This document shows, piece by piece, positions 16,838-24,650 of a stretch of 64,000 nucleotides of DNA (within the stretch, counting starts at the first letter, position 1; the number at the start of each line of letters is the position of its first letter). The notes below the pieces were generated by a model. The model was given only the letters and a program-made list of their open reading frames with translations. It did no database searches and was not told where the DNA came from. Both the position numbers and the translations under genes were made by a program. Source of the DNA: Branchiibius cervicis (GTDB lineage Bacteria; Actinomycetota; Actinomycetes; Actinomycetales; Dermatophilaceae); assembly GCF_042661605.1 (NCBI RefSeq), contig NZ_JBHSWJ010000002.1:372001-436000 (forward strand). Direction: 5' to 3'.

Positions 16838-17186
16838 CCGGCGGGTGCGGGCGCGGTTCGCCGCTGCGCTCCGTGCGCAGGTGCTGCTCGAGGCCGGCCA
16901 TCACGTCAGCGAACGCGCGTTCCAGGTCGATGTCGTACTTTTCAGCTAGGACCATCACACACCACAGGCAGTCAGCAAGCTCGTGTGCCAGCGCCTCGTC
17001 GAGGTCCTCCCGAGGGCGGACGCCGGCTTTGCCCTGGACCAGTTTGACCAGGTCTCCGACATCACCCACGAATCCGAGCGCTAGTTCCTCCGCGGTCCAC
17101 TCCCGCCCGTAGCGAGTTGTCTCCCACTCGGCGTACATCCGCCGGACCTGGAGAGCTCTCTCGTGCATTTCCGCGAAGCTCGCCAC
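16830..17186 (-). CDS. MazG-like nucleotide pyrophosphohydrolase
   Basis: 118 residues, four-helix MazG/dUTPase-like fold that typically cleaves NTPs to NMP and pyrophosphate. The second metal helix is clear (HELADCLWCVMVLAEKYDIDLERAF), but the first, usually EExxE, reads GFVGDVGDLVKL with Asp in place of Glu, so activity is uncertain. I chose GTG 17186 rather than GTG 17192 because TAGTCT (17198-17193) would overlap the longer gene's start and lies exactly 6 bases before 17186. It overlaps the convergent transglutaminase gene by 8 bases. Confidence 0.75.
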   Translation of the reverse strand: MASFAEMHERALQVRRMYAEWETTRYGREWTAEELALGFVGDVGDLVKLVQGKAGVRPREDLDEALAHELADCLWCVMVLAEKYDIDLERAFADVMAGLEQHLRTERSGEPRPHPPVS

Positions 17187-17192
17187 GGCCAC

Positions 17193-17198
17193 AGACTA
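17193..17198 (-). promoter_or_regulatory. -10 box of the leaderless MazG-like gene
   Basis: Minus-strand TAGTCT, 6 bases before GTG 17186; it decides the start. Confidence 0.45.
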
Positions 17199-17289
17199 GG
17201 AACAGGTGGTGGTGCATGGCGACCGTTTGCCGCAACTCGACAACGCGTGACCGCAGCCGGGATGGGGTCGGTTCAGAGGTGGCGAGAAC

Positions 17290-17295
17290 TACAGT
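17290..17295 (+). promoter_or_regulatory. -10 box of leaderless proC mRNA
   Basis: TACAGT, 7 bases before ATG 17303. Confidence 0.5.
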
Positions 17296-17302
17296 GGCGG
17301 CC

Positions 17303-18106
17303 ATGAGTGACCTGGGGCGACTGGCCGTCATCGGTGTCGGCGTGATGGGTGAGGCGCTGCTGGCCGGCGCCGGGCGGGCAGGCTTCGACGACGTGGTGGT
17401 CGCTGACGCCGCGTCGGGGCGAGCCCAGCAGGTTGCGCAGCAGTACGACGCCACGGCCGCTTCGAGCGCCGACGCGGTCACCGATGCCGACGTGGTCCTG
17501 CTCGCGGTGAAACCCCAGTACATGGCGCAGGCGCTGGAGCAGATCGCACCCGGGCTGAGCGCCGGTGCGGTGGTCGTCAGTGTGGCTGCGGGCGTGACGA
17601 CGACCTACCTGGAAGGCCGATTGCCTGACGGGGTCGCCGTCGTCCGCGCTATGCCGAACACCCCGGCCCTGATCGGCGAGGGGGTCACCGCCATCAGCGC
17701 CGGGACCCACGCCGACGATGCCGATCTGGACATCGCCGAACGCCTGCTGCGGGGCGCCGGCACCGTGGTCACCGTGCCGGAATCCCTGCAGGACGCCGTC
17801 ACGGCGGTGAGTGGCAGCGGGCCGGCGTATCTGTTCTACCTCGCGGAGGCGATGGTCGACGCGGGGGTGGGGCTCGGCGTACCGCGAGCAACGGCAACGC
17901 AACTGGTTGCCCAGACGCTCCGTGGGGCCGCGGGCTTGCTGAGTCAGGAGGAGGCTCATCCCACCCTGCTGCGCGAGCGCGTCACCTCACCGGGCGGGAC
18001 AACCGCAGCCGCGATTGCCGCACTCGATGCGGGGGCCGTGCGTGCCGACGTCGCCGAGGCGATGCGCGCGGCGGCGCGGCGCTCACAAGAGCTGTCCGGT
18101 CAGTGA
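17303..18106 (+). CDS. proC: ProC, pyrroline-5-carboxylate reductase
   Basis: Last step of proline synthesis, reducing P5C with NAD(P)H. The 267-residue protein has the Rossmann start LAVIGVGVMGEALLAG, AVKPQYM, VRAMPNTPALIGEG, and the C-terminal dimer/active-site helix AVTAVSGSGPAYLFYLAEAM with TSPGGTTAAAIA. ATG 17303 fits the Rossmann strand and the -10 box. proC lies just before the BldC-like and bS22 genes, as in mycobacteria. Confidence 0.95.
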   Translation: MSDLGRLAVIGVGVMGEALLAGAGRAGFDDVVVADAASGRAQQVAQQYDATAASSADAVTDADVVLLAVKPQYMAQALEQIAPGLSAGAVVVSVAAGVTTTYLEGRLPDGVAVVRAMPNTPALIGEGVTAISAGTHADDADLDIAERLLRGAGTVVTVPESLQDAVTAVSGSGPAYLFYLAEAMVDAGVGLGVPRATATQLVAQTLRGAAGLLSQEEAHPTLLRERVTSPGGTTAAAIAALDAGAVRADVAEAMRAAARRSQELSGQ

Positions 18107-18140
18107 CCACACGATCACCGCGACATGGGACAGTGGTCCC

Positions 18141-18653
18141 ATGAGTGACATCGTCGTACGCCTCCTGCTCGAAGAGGACTGGCAGACGTACCGGCAGGCC
18201 CGCCTGGATGCGCTGCAGGACTCACCCGACGCGTTCGCCGCGTCGTACGAAGACGAGGAGAAGCTCGATGAGTCCGAGTGGCGCGATCGCATGAATAGGT
18301 CGCGTCGGCTGGTCGCCGAGAAGGACGGGAAGACCGTGGGTGTGGTGTCGGTCGGCAGCCGTCCGGACACCGATGACCGCACCACGGAACTCTTCGGTCT
18401 GTGGGTCGTGCCGGAGCAGCGCGGCAGCGGCGTCGCCTGGCAACTGGTCAAGGCCGGTGCCCGTCAGGCCAGCGAGGACGGTTTCGGGTTCCTTGCCTAC
18501 TGGGTCGGCACGGACAACGGCCGCGGTGTGGCGTTCGCCAGCAGCTTCGGCTTCCGCCCGACCGACGCCCGTCGGCCGATGCGCGTCGGCGGCGGCGATG
18601 ACGACGAAGAGATGCGGATGATCTATTCCTTGCACGACCCGGTCAACGAGTAG
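18141..18653 (+). CDS. GNAT-family N-acetyltransferase
   Basis: 170 residues. GNAT pattern: N-terminal IVVRLLLEEDWQTYRQARLD, KTVGVVSVGSR strand, ELFGLWVVPEQRGSGVAWQL with the Q/RxxGxG/A acetyl-CoA loop, and a late FASSFGFRPT helix-turn. Substrate unknown; the opening sequence resembles ribosomal-protein or small-molecule acetyltransferases. ATG 18141 lies 34 bases after proC; acuC starts 5 bases after its stop, and pairing with a deacetylase-family gene is suggestive. Confidence 0.82.
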   Translation: MSDIVVRLLLEEDWQTYRQARLDALQDSPDAFAASYEDEEKLDESEWRDRMNRSRRLVAEKDGKTVGVVSVGSRPDTDDRTTELFGLWVVPEQRGSGVAWQLVKAGARQASEDGFGFLAYWVGTDNGRGVAFASSFGFRPTDARRPMRVGGGDDDEEMRMIYSLHDPVNE

Positions 18654-18658
18654 CCGCC

Positions 18659-19852
18659 ATGACCTCGGTCGATGTCACCTGGAGCGACCGGTTGCTCGGG
18701 TACGACTTCGGCGCGCAGCACCCGATGAATCCGGTCCGGCTGGACCTGACCCGGCGGCTTTGCCATGCGCTGGGGGTGCTCGACCGGGCTCGCGTCGTGG
18801 AGCCCGAACTGCCCGGCGGCAGTGATGAATTCCTGACGTGGGTGCATGACCCGGCGTACGTCCAGGCGGTCCGGGAGGCCAGTGCCGACCCGGCCGCGGC
18901 CGACGTACGTCGAGGCCTGGGCACCGAGGACGACCCCGCCTTCCGCGGGATGCACGAGATATCCACCCTGATCGCGGCGGGCACCGTCAACGCCTGCGAG
19001 CGGGTCTGGACCGGCGCCACAGAGCACGCGGTGAACTTCTGCGGCGGGCTGCACCACGCGATGGCCGACCGGGCCTCGGGGTTCTGCATCTACAACGATG
19101 CGGCCCTCGGTATCCACTGGCTGCTGGAGCACGGTGCCGAGAAGGTCGCCTACGTCGATCTGGACGTGCACCACGGGGACGGAGTCGAGCGGATCTTCTG
19201 GAACGACCCGCGGGTGCTCACCGTTTCCATCCACGAGACCGGCCGGGTGCTCTTCCCGGGCACGGGATTCCCGCTCGACATCGGCGGTCCGGACGCACTC
19301 GGCACCGCTGTCAACATCTCCCTTCCGCCCGGCACCGGCGATGCGGCGTGGTTGCGCGCCATGCACGCGGTGATCCCGCAGGTCGTGGCCGCGTTCGAGC
19401 CCGACGTCCTGGTCAGCCAGCAGGGTTGCGATTCGCACTACGCCGACCCGCTGGCTCACTTCGCACTGACCGTGGACGCCCAGCGCACGTCGTACGAGAC
19501 GATCCACGACCTCGCGCACGAGGTGACCGGCGGGCGCTGGGTAGCCCTGGGCGGGGGCGGTTACGAACTGGTCGACGTGGTTCCCCGGTCCTGGACGCAC
19601 CTGACCGCGATCGCCACCCATCAACCCGTCCCGCTCAATACTGCGGTGCCGCAGGGGTGGCGTGACTACGTGCACCAGGTGACCGATCGGCAGGGCCCGA
19701 CGGTGATGGGTGACGGTGTCGCCGAGGGGGATCGCGTGTGGTGGAGGTCCTGGAACGTCGGGGTGAATCCCGAGGACCCGCTCGATCACGCGGTCATGGC
19801 GACCCGGGAAGCGGTCTTCCCCCACCTCGGCCTGGACATTTGGTTCGACTAG
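18659..19852 (+). CDS. acuC: AcuC-like histone-deacetylase-family enzyme
   Basis: 397 residues, arginase/deacetylase fold. AcuC proteins remove acetyl groups from acetyl-CoA synthetase and other lysines. Zinc-site motifs are present: GLHHAMADRASGFCIYND, VAYVDLDVHHGDGVE, VSIHETGRVLFPGTG, LVSQQGCDSHYADPLA and WVALGGGGYELVDVVPR. It follows the acetyltransferase gene by 5 bases, so the two are probably co-expressed, an acetylation/deacetylation pairing by inference only. Confidence 0.88.
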   Translation: MTSVDVTWSDRLLGYDFGAQHPMNPVRLDLTRRLCHALGVLDRARVVEPELPGGSDEFLTWVHDPAYVQAVREASADPAAADVRRGLGTEDDPAFRGMHEISTLIAAGTVNACERVWTGATEHAVNFCGGLHHAMADRASGFCIYNDAALGIHWLLEHGAEKVAYVDLDVHHGDGVERIFWNDPRVLTVSIHETGRVLFPGTGFPLDIGGPDALGTAVNISLPPGTGDAAWLRAMHAVIPQVVAAFEPDVLVSQQGCDSHYADPLAHFALTVDAQRTSYETIHDLAHEVTGGRWVALGGGGYELVDVVPRSWTHLTAIATHQPVPLNTAVPQGWRDYVHQVTDRQGPTVMGDGVAEGDRVWWRSWNVGVNPEDPLDHAVMATREAVFPHLGLDIWFD

Positions 19853-20034
19853 TGGAGGGCCGACCGGCGTGTCGGCTGGATCTTCGCCCGGGATTGTGTT
19901 CCCAGTTGGGGTGTCTCTCCACTATCGTGCTCCCCAGAGAGCACGTCCGTCACAGCAGTCACAACCGCCAGCCGTGTGCATGTTCTCGTGTTCAGGGTTC
20001 GCGACGGCACGTCGCGCTGGAAAGAGGAGTGAGC

Positions 20035-20226
20035 ATGACGCAGGAGCGGCATGACGACTTCATGACGGTCGCCGAAGTCGCTGCCATCATGCGTGTTTCC
20101 AAGATGACGGTCTACCGATTGGTGCACTCCGGTGAGTTGCCTGCGGTACGGGTGGGCCGCTCCTTCCGGGTCCCGGCCAACGCCGTCGATGAGTACCTGC
20201 GCCAGTCCTACATGGGCACTGCCTGA
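20035..20226 (+). CDS. BldC-like helix-turn-helix DNA-binding protein
   Basis: 63 residues, almost entirely one winged MerR/excisionase-type helix-turn-helix: FMTVAEVAAIMRVSKMTVYR, then LVHSGELPAVRVGRSFRVP, then a dimer helix. It resembles the Streptomyces developmental regulator BldC and mycobacterial Rv0500A. ATG 20035 has AGGAG (20025-20029) at 5 bases; GTG 20029 overlaps that site. The excisionase domain does not imply a prophage: no integrase is near and the position next to bS22 is conserved. Targets unknown. Confidence 0.88.
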   Translation: MTQERHDDFMTVAEVAAIMRVSKMTVYRLVHSGELPAVRVGRSFRVPANAVDEYLRQSYMGTA

Positions 20227-20256
20227 TTCTGCTCATTCGCGCCCATGCCGTAGACT
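20227..20256 (+). promoter_or_regulatory. Candidate promoter of the bS22 gene
   Basis: TTCTGC (20227-20232), 18 bases, TAGACT (20251-20256). The mRNA leader would be about 50 bases. Confidence 0.4.
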
Positions 20257-20313
20257 CGGCCGAAGTTTTCCTCGCAGTATTTCCGCAGTCACACGAAGGA
20301 CGTTGTAGGCACT

Positions 20314-20412
20314 ATGGGTTCTGTCATCAAGAAGCGCCGCAAGCGCATGGCCAAGAAGAAGCACCGCAAATTGCTGCGCAAGACCCGTCACCAGCGTCGT
20401 AACAAGAAGTAA
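20314..20412 (+). CDS. bS22-like / AURKAIP1-COX24 domain small basic ribosomal protein
   Basis: Only 32 residues, about half of them Lys or Arg: MGSVIKKRRKRMAKKKHRKL then LLRKTRHQRRNKK. The family is near universal in actinobacteria (Rv0500B in M. tuberculosis) and is the extra small-subunit protein bS22 seen in mycobacterial ribosome structures. It is below the size most gene finders accept. A hairpin terminator follows 19 bases after the TAA. Confidence 0.92.
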   Translation: MGSVIKKRRKRMAKKKHRKLLRKTRHQRRNKK

Positions 20413-20431
20413 CTGCGGACTTCGCATTCAT

Positions 20432-20461
20432 CAGGGCTCCCCGGTCATCGGGTGGGCCCTG
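20432..20461 (+). terminator. Hairpin terminator after bS22
   Basis: CAGGGCTCCCC pairs with GGGTGGGCCCTG (one bulged T, one G-T pair), loop GGTCATC, followed by TTGTCTTT. Confidence 0.65.
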
Positions 20462-20468
20462 TTGTCTT

Positions 20469-20474
20469 TAGGCT
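20469..20474 (+). promoter_or_regulatory. -10 box of the leaderless FMN oxidase gene
   Basis: TAGGCT, 6 bases before ATG 20481; the T-tract of the bS22 terminator lies just upstream. Confidence 0.45.
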
Positions 20475-20480
20475 CGCGGT

Positions 20481-21644
20481 ATGGGCAACTACGGCGATTT
20501 CCAGTTCGGTGTCTACCTCTCCTCCTTCACCGGTGAGGCGCCGCCGGACCTGCCGTTCAGTTACGCAGGCATCGCCGAGCGTGCCCAGCAGGCGCTGAGT
20601 CCGGCACTGTGGGACTACGTCGCCGGGGGAGCGGGCGATGAGTGGACCCAGAACGCGAACGTCGCCGCATTCGGCCGCTACGGCCTGACGCCCCGGATGC
20701 TGTCGGGCGCAGCCCAGCGGGACCTGTCGATCAACCTGTGGGGTATCGATCTGCCCACCCCGCTGATGATGGCGCCGGTCGGTGTCATCGGCGTGTGCAC
20801 GCAGGACGGGCACGGCGATCAGGCCGCCGCCCGAGCAGCCGCCGAAACCGGTGTTCCCTTCATCGGCTCGACCCTGATGCAGGATCCCATGGAGGAAGTC
20901 GTCGGGCACAGCGGGGACACCCCCGCGTTCTTCCAGCTCTACACCCCCAACAACCGCGACCTGGCCGAGAGTTTCGTACGCCGCGCGGAGGCGGCGGGCT
21001 ACCGCGCCATCGTCGTCACCCTGGACACCTGGGTGCTGGGCTACCGGCCGCGGGATCTGGCCTATGGCACCTTCCCCCAGCTGGGCGGCGCCTGCCTGGC
21101 CAACTACGCCAGCGACCCGGTCTTCCGGGCGCTGCTGCCGGCCGGTGCCGATACGGCGGCGATCGCGGCCACCTGGGCCGGGCTCTTCGGCAACCCGGCC
21201 CTCACCTGGGATGACCTGACCTGGCTGCGCGGGTTGACCGATCTGCCGTTGGTTCTCAAGGGCGTGTGCGCGCCCGAGGACGTACGCCGTGCCCTGGACT
21301 ACGGCGTCGATGGCATCTACTGCTCCAATCACGGTGGCAGACAAGCCGGTTCGGCTCCGGCGCTGGATTTCCTGCCCGGTGTCGTCGAGGCTGCCGGTGA
21401 TCTGCCGGTCATCTTCGACTCCGGGATCCGCTCCGGGGTGGACGTGGTCAAGGCTCTCGCGCTGGGCGCGACTGCCGTAGGTATCGGTCGCCCCTATGCG
21501 CTGTCCGCGAGCCTCGGTGGCACCGACGCCATCGTGCACACGCTGCGTTGTCTGCTGGCCGAAGCCGACCTCACCATGGGCCTCAACGGGTACGCCGATC
21601 TGGCAACGCTGCGAACCCATGGCGCGATCCGTATCCCTGGCTAG
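20481..21644 (+). CDS. FMN-dependent alpha-hydroxy-acid oxidase (lactate 2-monooxygenase-like)
   Basis: 387 residues, TIM barrel. Such enzymes oxidise L-lactate or related 2-hydroxy acids. FMN/active-site motifs: LMMAPVGVIGVCTQDGHGDQ, FFQLYTPNNRDL, LVLKGV with the catalytic Lys, GIYCSNHGGRQ with the catalytic His and Arg, and IFDSGIRSGVDVVKALALGA. The N-terminus (YGDFQFGVYLSSFTGEAPPD) and overall length match lactate 2-monooxygenases better than L-lactate dehydrogenases, but the substrate is not proven. Confidence 0.85.
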   Translation: MGNYGDFQFGVYLSSFTGEAPPDLPFSYAGIAERAQQALSPALWDYVAGGAGDEWTQNANVAAFGRYGLTPRMLSGAAQRDLSINLWGIDLPTPLMMAPVGVIGVCTQDGHGDQAAARAAAETGVPFIGSTLMQDPMEEVVGHSGDTPAFFQLYTPNNRDLAESFVRRAEAAGYRAIVVTLDTWVLGYRPRDLAYGTFPQLGGACLANYASDPVFRALLPAGADTAAIAATWAGLFGNPALTWDDLTWLRGLTDLPLVLKGVCAPEDVRRALDYGVDGIYCSNHGGRQAGSAPALDFLPGVVEAAGDLPVIFDSGIRSGVDVVKALALGATAVGIGRPYALSASLGGTDAIVHTLRCLLAEADLTMGLNGYADLATLRTHGAIRIPG

Positions 21645-21682
21645 ACTGACTGCTCCCACGCGGTTGACTGCAGGAGGTAGCG

Positions 21683-22675
21683 ATGGCGCGAACGCTTCTG
21701 GTGACCGGCGTCGCTCGCGTGGTCGGTGGCGCGATGTGCCGCAGGCTGAGCCTCGACCCGGACATCGACCGCATCCTGGCCGTCGACACCGTGGCGCCGC
21801 CGCACGACCTCGGCCGGGCGCAGTTCGTCCGCGCCGACATCCGTAACCCGGTGATCTCACGCATCATCGACCAGGAGGAAGTCGACACGGTCCTGCACCT
21901 CGGGGTCATCACCACCTCGCGGCTGGCCGGCAACCGCAGCCGGCAGAAGGACATCAACGTCGTCGGCACCATGCAGCTGCTGGCCGCGTGCCAGAACGCC
22001 GCATCCGTGCGGCGACTGGTGGTGAAGTCCTCAGGTGCGGTCTACGGCGCCTCCAAGCGCGACCCCGCCCGGTTCACCGAGCAATCGACGGCCAGTCCGG
22101 CGAGCACCCGGGGATTCGCCCGCGACTCGGTCGAGGTGGAGGGCTACGTGCGCGGATTCGCGCGCCGCCGGCCCGGAGTCAGTGTCGTCATCCTGCGAAT
22201 GGCCAACGTCATGGGGCCCGGTCTGCACACCGCGCTGACCGACTACTTCGACACCCCGGTGCTGCCCGTGCCGTTCGGCTACGACGGCCGGTTCCAGCTG
22301 CTGCATCTGGACGACGCACTGGAGGCCATGCGGTTGGCAGCCAGGTTGGATGCGCCCACCGGCACCTTCAACGTGGCCGGCGATGGGATCCTGACGCTGC
22401 GGCAGGCCGCCCGGATCGCCCACCGGCCAGTGATCCCGGCGCTGCGCGAGACGCTGGGTCTGCTCGGCCCGTTGATCCAGCGGACCTGGATGCCCGGCTT
22501 CGACGCCAACGAAACCGACTTCCTGTCCTACGGGCGAGCGCTGGACACCACCAAGATGCGTGAGGTGCTCGGCTTCGAGCCGCGCTACACCACCCGTGCC
22601 ACCTTCGAGCAGCGGTACGCTCCGGTGCCGGCACTGGCCGGCGCGACTGCCAACTGGACGGTAAGCCATGAGTGA
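21683..22675 (+). CDS. NAD-dependent epimerase-like SDR protein (GalE2/Rv0501-like)
   Basis: 330 residues, extended SDR fold. The N-terminus TLLVTGVARVVGGAMCRRL is a loosened GxxGxxG, and the expected YxxxK catalytic pair is absent (the equivalent stretch reads SVEVEGYVRGFARR). KSSGAVYGAS keeps the substrate Ser/Tyr. I recall the same deviations in mycobacterial Rv0501, so it may bind rather than epimerise a nucleotide sugar. AGGAGGT lies 5 bases before ATG 21683. Overlaps the acyltransferase gene by 8 bases. Confidence 0.8.
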   Translation: MARTLLVTGVARVVGGAMCRRLSLDPDIDRILAVDTVAPPHDLGRAQFVRADIRNPVISRIIDQEEVDTVLHLGVITTSRLAGNRSRQKDINVVGTMQLLAACQNAASVRRLVVKSSGAVYGASKRDPARFTEQSTASPASTRGFARDSVEVEGYVRGFARRRPGVSVVILRMANVMGPGLHTALTDYFDTPVLPVPFGYDGRFQLLHLDDALEAMRLAARLDAPTGTFNVAGDGILTLRQAARIAHRPVIPALRETLGLLGPLIQRTWMPGFDANETDFLSYGRALDTTKMREVLGFEPRYTTRATFEQRYAPVPALAGATANWTVSHE

Positions 22676-23621
22676 GCACCAGCCGAGCCCACGCGCAGGC
22701 CGCGCGGGCCAGCGGCCCGCACTGCACGTCGTACCCGAAACCCAGGTGCACCCCTCGCCCAAGCTGCCCTCCATCGGAGATCTACTGGGTGATCTGGAGG
22801 GCCGCCTGAGTGATCTGCGCGGGTACTTCGGCCGGCGGCTACGCGGTCAGTACGACGTCGACGACTTCGGCTTCGATGAGGACTTCACCGAAAACGTCTG
22901 GCTGCCCACCCTGCGGCCGATCTTCCAGCACTGGTTCCGGGTGGAGGTGCGCGGTGCGCACCACCTGCCCACCGACGCCGGCGCGTTGATCGTGGCCAAC
23001 CACTCGGGCACCATTCCGATCGACGGCCTGATGACCCAGGTCGGGATCCACGAAACCACCGGCCGGCACCTGCGGTTGCTGGCCGCGGACCTGGTGTTCG
23101 CCTCCCCGTTGCTGGGTGTCGTGGCCCGTCAGTCCGGGGCCACCATGGCCAACCCGTACGACGCCGAGCACCTGCTCGCCGACGGCCACCTGGTCGCGGT
23201 CTACCCCGAGGGCTTCAAAGGGGTCGGCAAACCGTTCGGGCAGCGCTACCAGCTGCAGCGGTTCGGCCGGGGCGGTTACGTCACGGCGGCCCTGCGGTCC
23301 GGGACGCCGATCGTGCCCTGCGCCATCATCGGCGCCGAGGAGATCTACCCCAAGATCGGCGACATCAAACCGTTGGCCCGGCTGCTCGGTTTCCCCTACT
23401 TTCCGGTGACTCCCTTCTTCCCCTGGTTCGGCCTCCTGGGAGCCATCCCGTTGCCCACCAAGTGGGTCATCGAGTTCGGGGCGCCCATCGTGCTGGACGG
23501 ATACGAGGCAAGTGATGCCGACGATCCGGCGGTCGTCTTCGAGATCTCCGACCAGGTCCGCGAGACGATCCAGCAGTCGCTGTACGGGTTGCTGGCCGAG
23601 CGGGACAACATCTTCTGGTGA
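22668..23621 (+). CDS. Lysophospholipid acyltransferase-family protein (PlsC-like, Rv0502-like)
   Basis: 317 residues. The acyltransferase motif reads VANHSGTIPIDGLM: His and Asp are separated by six residues rather than four, a variant I recall from Rv0502. YPEGFKGVGKPFGQRY is the glycerol-phosphate-binding block III-like motif, and GTPIVPCAIIGAEEIYPKIG is block IV. The N-terminal 60 residues are Pro/charged and probably unstructured. It likely modifies membrane lipids at the cytoplasmic face. Its stop overlaps the next GTG. Confidence 0.84.
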   Translation: MSEHQPSPRAGRAGQRPALHVVPETQVHPSPKLPSIGDLLGDLEGRLSDLRGYFGRRLRGQYDVDDFGFDEDFTENVWLPTLRPIFQHWFRVEVRGAHHLPTDAGALIVANHSGTIPIDGLMTQVGIHETTGRHLRLLAADLVFASPLLGVVARQSGATMANPYDAEHLLADGHLVAVYPEGFKGVGKPFGQRYQLQRFGRGGYVTAALRSGTPIVPCAIIGAEEIYPKIGDIKPLARLLGFPYFPVTPFFPWFGLLGAIPLPTKWVIEFGAPIVLDGYEASDADDPAVVFEISDQVRETIQQSLYGLLAERDNIFW

Positions 23622-23854
23622 GCCACGAGATCCTGTTGCTGGGCAAGCCCGGCTGTCACCTGTGCGACGACGCACGCGCGGTGATCGCGCGCGTCGCCGA
23701 CGATCTGGGTGTGCCCTGGAGCGAGCGTTCGATCCTGGACGATCCGGCGCTGCTGGCGGAGTACGGCGAGTGGATCCCCGTGACGTTCGTCGACGGTGCG
23801 CAGCACGACTACTACCGCGTCGATGAGGCCCGTCTGCGGCGCGCACTCGCCTGA
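23618..23854 (+). CDS. Glutaredoxin-like protein (DUF836, Rv0508-like)
   Basis: 78 residues with a thioredoxin fold: ILLLGKPGCHLCDDARAVI carries the redox CHLC, and WIPVTFVDG the cis-Pro region (IPV). GTG 23618 overlaps the acyltransferase stop (GTGA). It is the last gene of the epimerase-acyltransferase-glutaredoxin set and lies 148 bases before rex. Confidence 0.85.
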   Translation: MSHEILLLGKPGCHLCDDARAVIARVADDLGVPWSERSILDDPALLAEYGEWIPVTFVDGAQHDYYRVDEARLRRALA

Positions 23855-23901
23855 GCGGCGTGCAGCGCGTTTTATAGCACTGTTCGGATCGTGAAGCGAC
23901 T

Positions 23902-23919
23902 TTGTGCATGTGTTCACAA
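23902..23919 (+). promoter_or_regulatory. Rex operator (ROP) upstream of rex-hem operon
   Basis: TTGTGCATGTGTTCACAA fits the consensus TTGTGAANNNNTTCACAA with one mismatch. Rex releases such sites when NADH rises. It lies about 100 bases before the rex start, as in Streptomyces rex-hemACD. Confidence 0.82.
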
Positions 23920-23926
23920 AGTTCTA

Positions 23927-23955
23927 TTGTCAGGGGGTCCTGTAGACCTCAGGAT
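23927..23955 (+). promoter_or_regulatory. Candidate rex promoter
   Basis: TTGTCA (23927-23932), 17 bases, CAGGAT (23950-23955), 7 bases downstream of the Rex operator. Confidence 0.4.
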
Positions 23956-24002
23956 CCGCATTTGGTATATGCGCCACCCGTCACGGGAGGAGACGTCGCT
24001 CC

Positions 24003-24650
24003 GTGCAGTCCGCGCCCGCTACCCGCAGGGAAATCCCTGGTGCGACGGTTGCCCGGTTACCGGTGTATCTGCGGGCCTTGCGCGCAGCCGCTGCGGCGGG
24101 CACCGATGTGATCAGCTCCGAGGAACTGGCCCGGGCGGCCGGCGTACGCTCCAGCGGCCTGCGTAAGGACCTGTCCTTCCTCGGTTCGTACGGCGTGCGC
24201 GGCGTCGGGTACGACGTGGAGCACCTCACCGAGGAGATCTCCCGCGAACTCGGCCTGCACCGCGAATGGTCCGTCGCGATCATCGGGATGGGCAATCTGG
24301 GGCACGCGCTCGCGGCCTACAGCGGCTTCGCCACGCGGGGCTTCTCGGTGCGCTGGCTGGTCGACTCCGATCCGGCCATCATCGGGCGGACCATCGCCGG
24401 CAAGACGGTCATCGGCTTCCCGCAGTTCGAGCAGTTCGCCGACGACGGGGTGATCGCCGTCCTGGCCACCCCGCCCGCCTCTGCCCAGGCCGTGACCGAT
24501 CAGGTCGTCGCGCTCGGTATCCGCTCGATCCTCAACTTCGCGCCGGTCCCGGTGCATGTGCCCGACGGCGTCGAGGTGCGCAAGGTCGACCTCGCCACCG
24601 AGTTGCAGATCCTGGCCTTCCACGGCCAGCGCGCGGGGGTGGAAGCGTGA
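24003..24650 (+). CDS. rex: Rex, redox-sensing transcriptional repressor
   Basis: 215 residues. N-terminal winged helix (VISSEELARAAGVRSSGLRK, DLSFLGSYGVRGVGYDVE) and a Rossmann domain with VAIIGMGNLGHALAAY that reads the NADH/NAD+ ratio. In Streptomyces, Rex controls cytochrome bd, heme and NADH dehydrogenase genes and itself. GGGAGG at 23985-23990 is the ribosome site for GTG 24003. Its stop overlaps hemA (GTGA), so it heads the heme operon. Confidence 0.95.
   Translation: MQSAPATRREIPGATVARLPVYLRALRAAAAAGTDVISSEELARAAGVRSSGLRKDLSFLGSYGVRGVGYDVEHLTEEISRELGLHREWSVAIIGMGNLGHALAAYSGFATRGFSVRWLVDSDPAIIGRTIAGKTVIGFPQFEQFADDGVIAVLATPPASAQAVTDQVVALGIRSILNFAPVPVHVPDGVEVRKVDLATELQILAFHGQRAGVEA

Noticed and set aside
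19927..19944. GTGCTC-CCCAGA-GAGCAC hairpin after acuC as terminator or operator
   Set aside because: Only six base pairs, no T-run, and no second copy; not distinguishable from chance in this base composition.
20035..20226. Excisionase-like gene as a prophage remnant
   Set aside because: No integrase, att repeats or phage genes nearby; position and sequence fit the housekeeping BldC/Rv0500A family.
23927..23949. TTGTCAGGG before rex as a third PafBC promoter
   Set aside because: The spacer to TAGACC is 7, not 8, and the last -10 base is C. A lost G in the GGGGG run could repair spacing, but that is too speculative.
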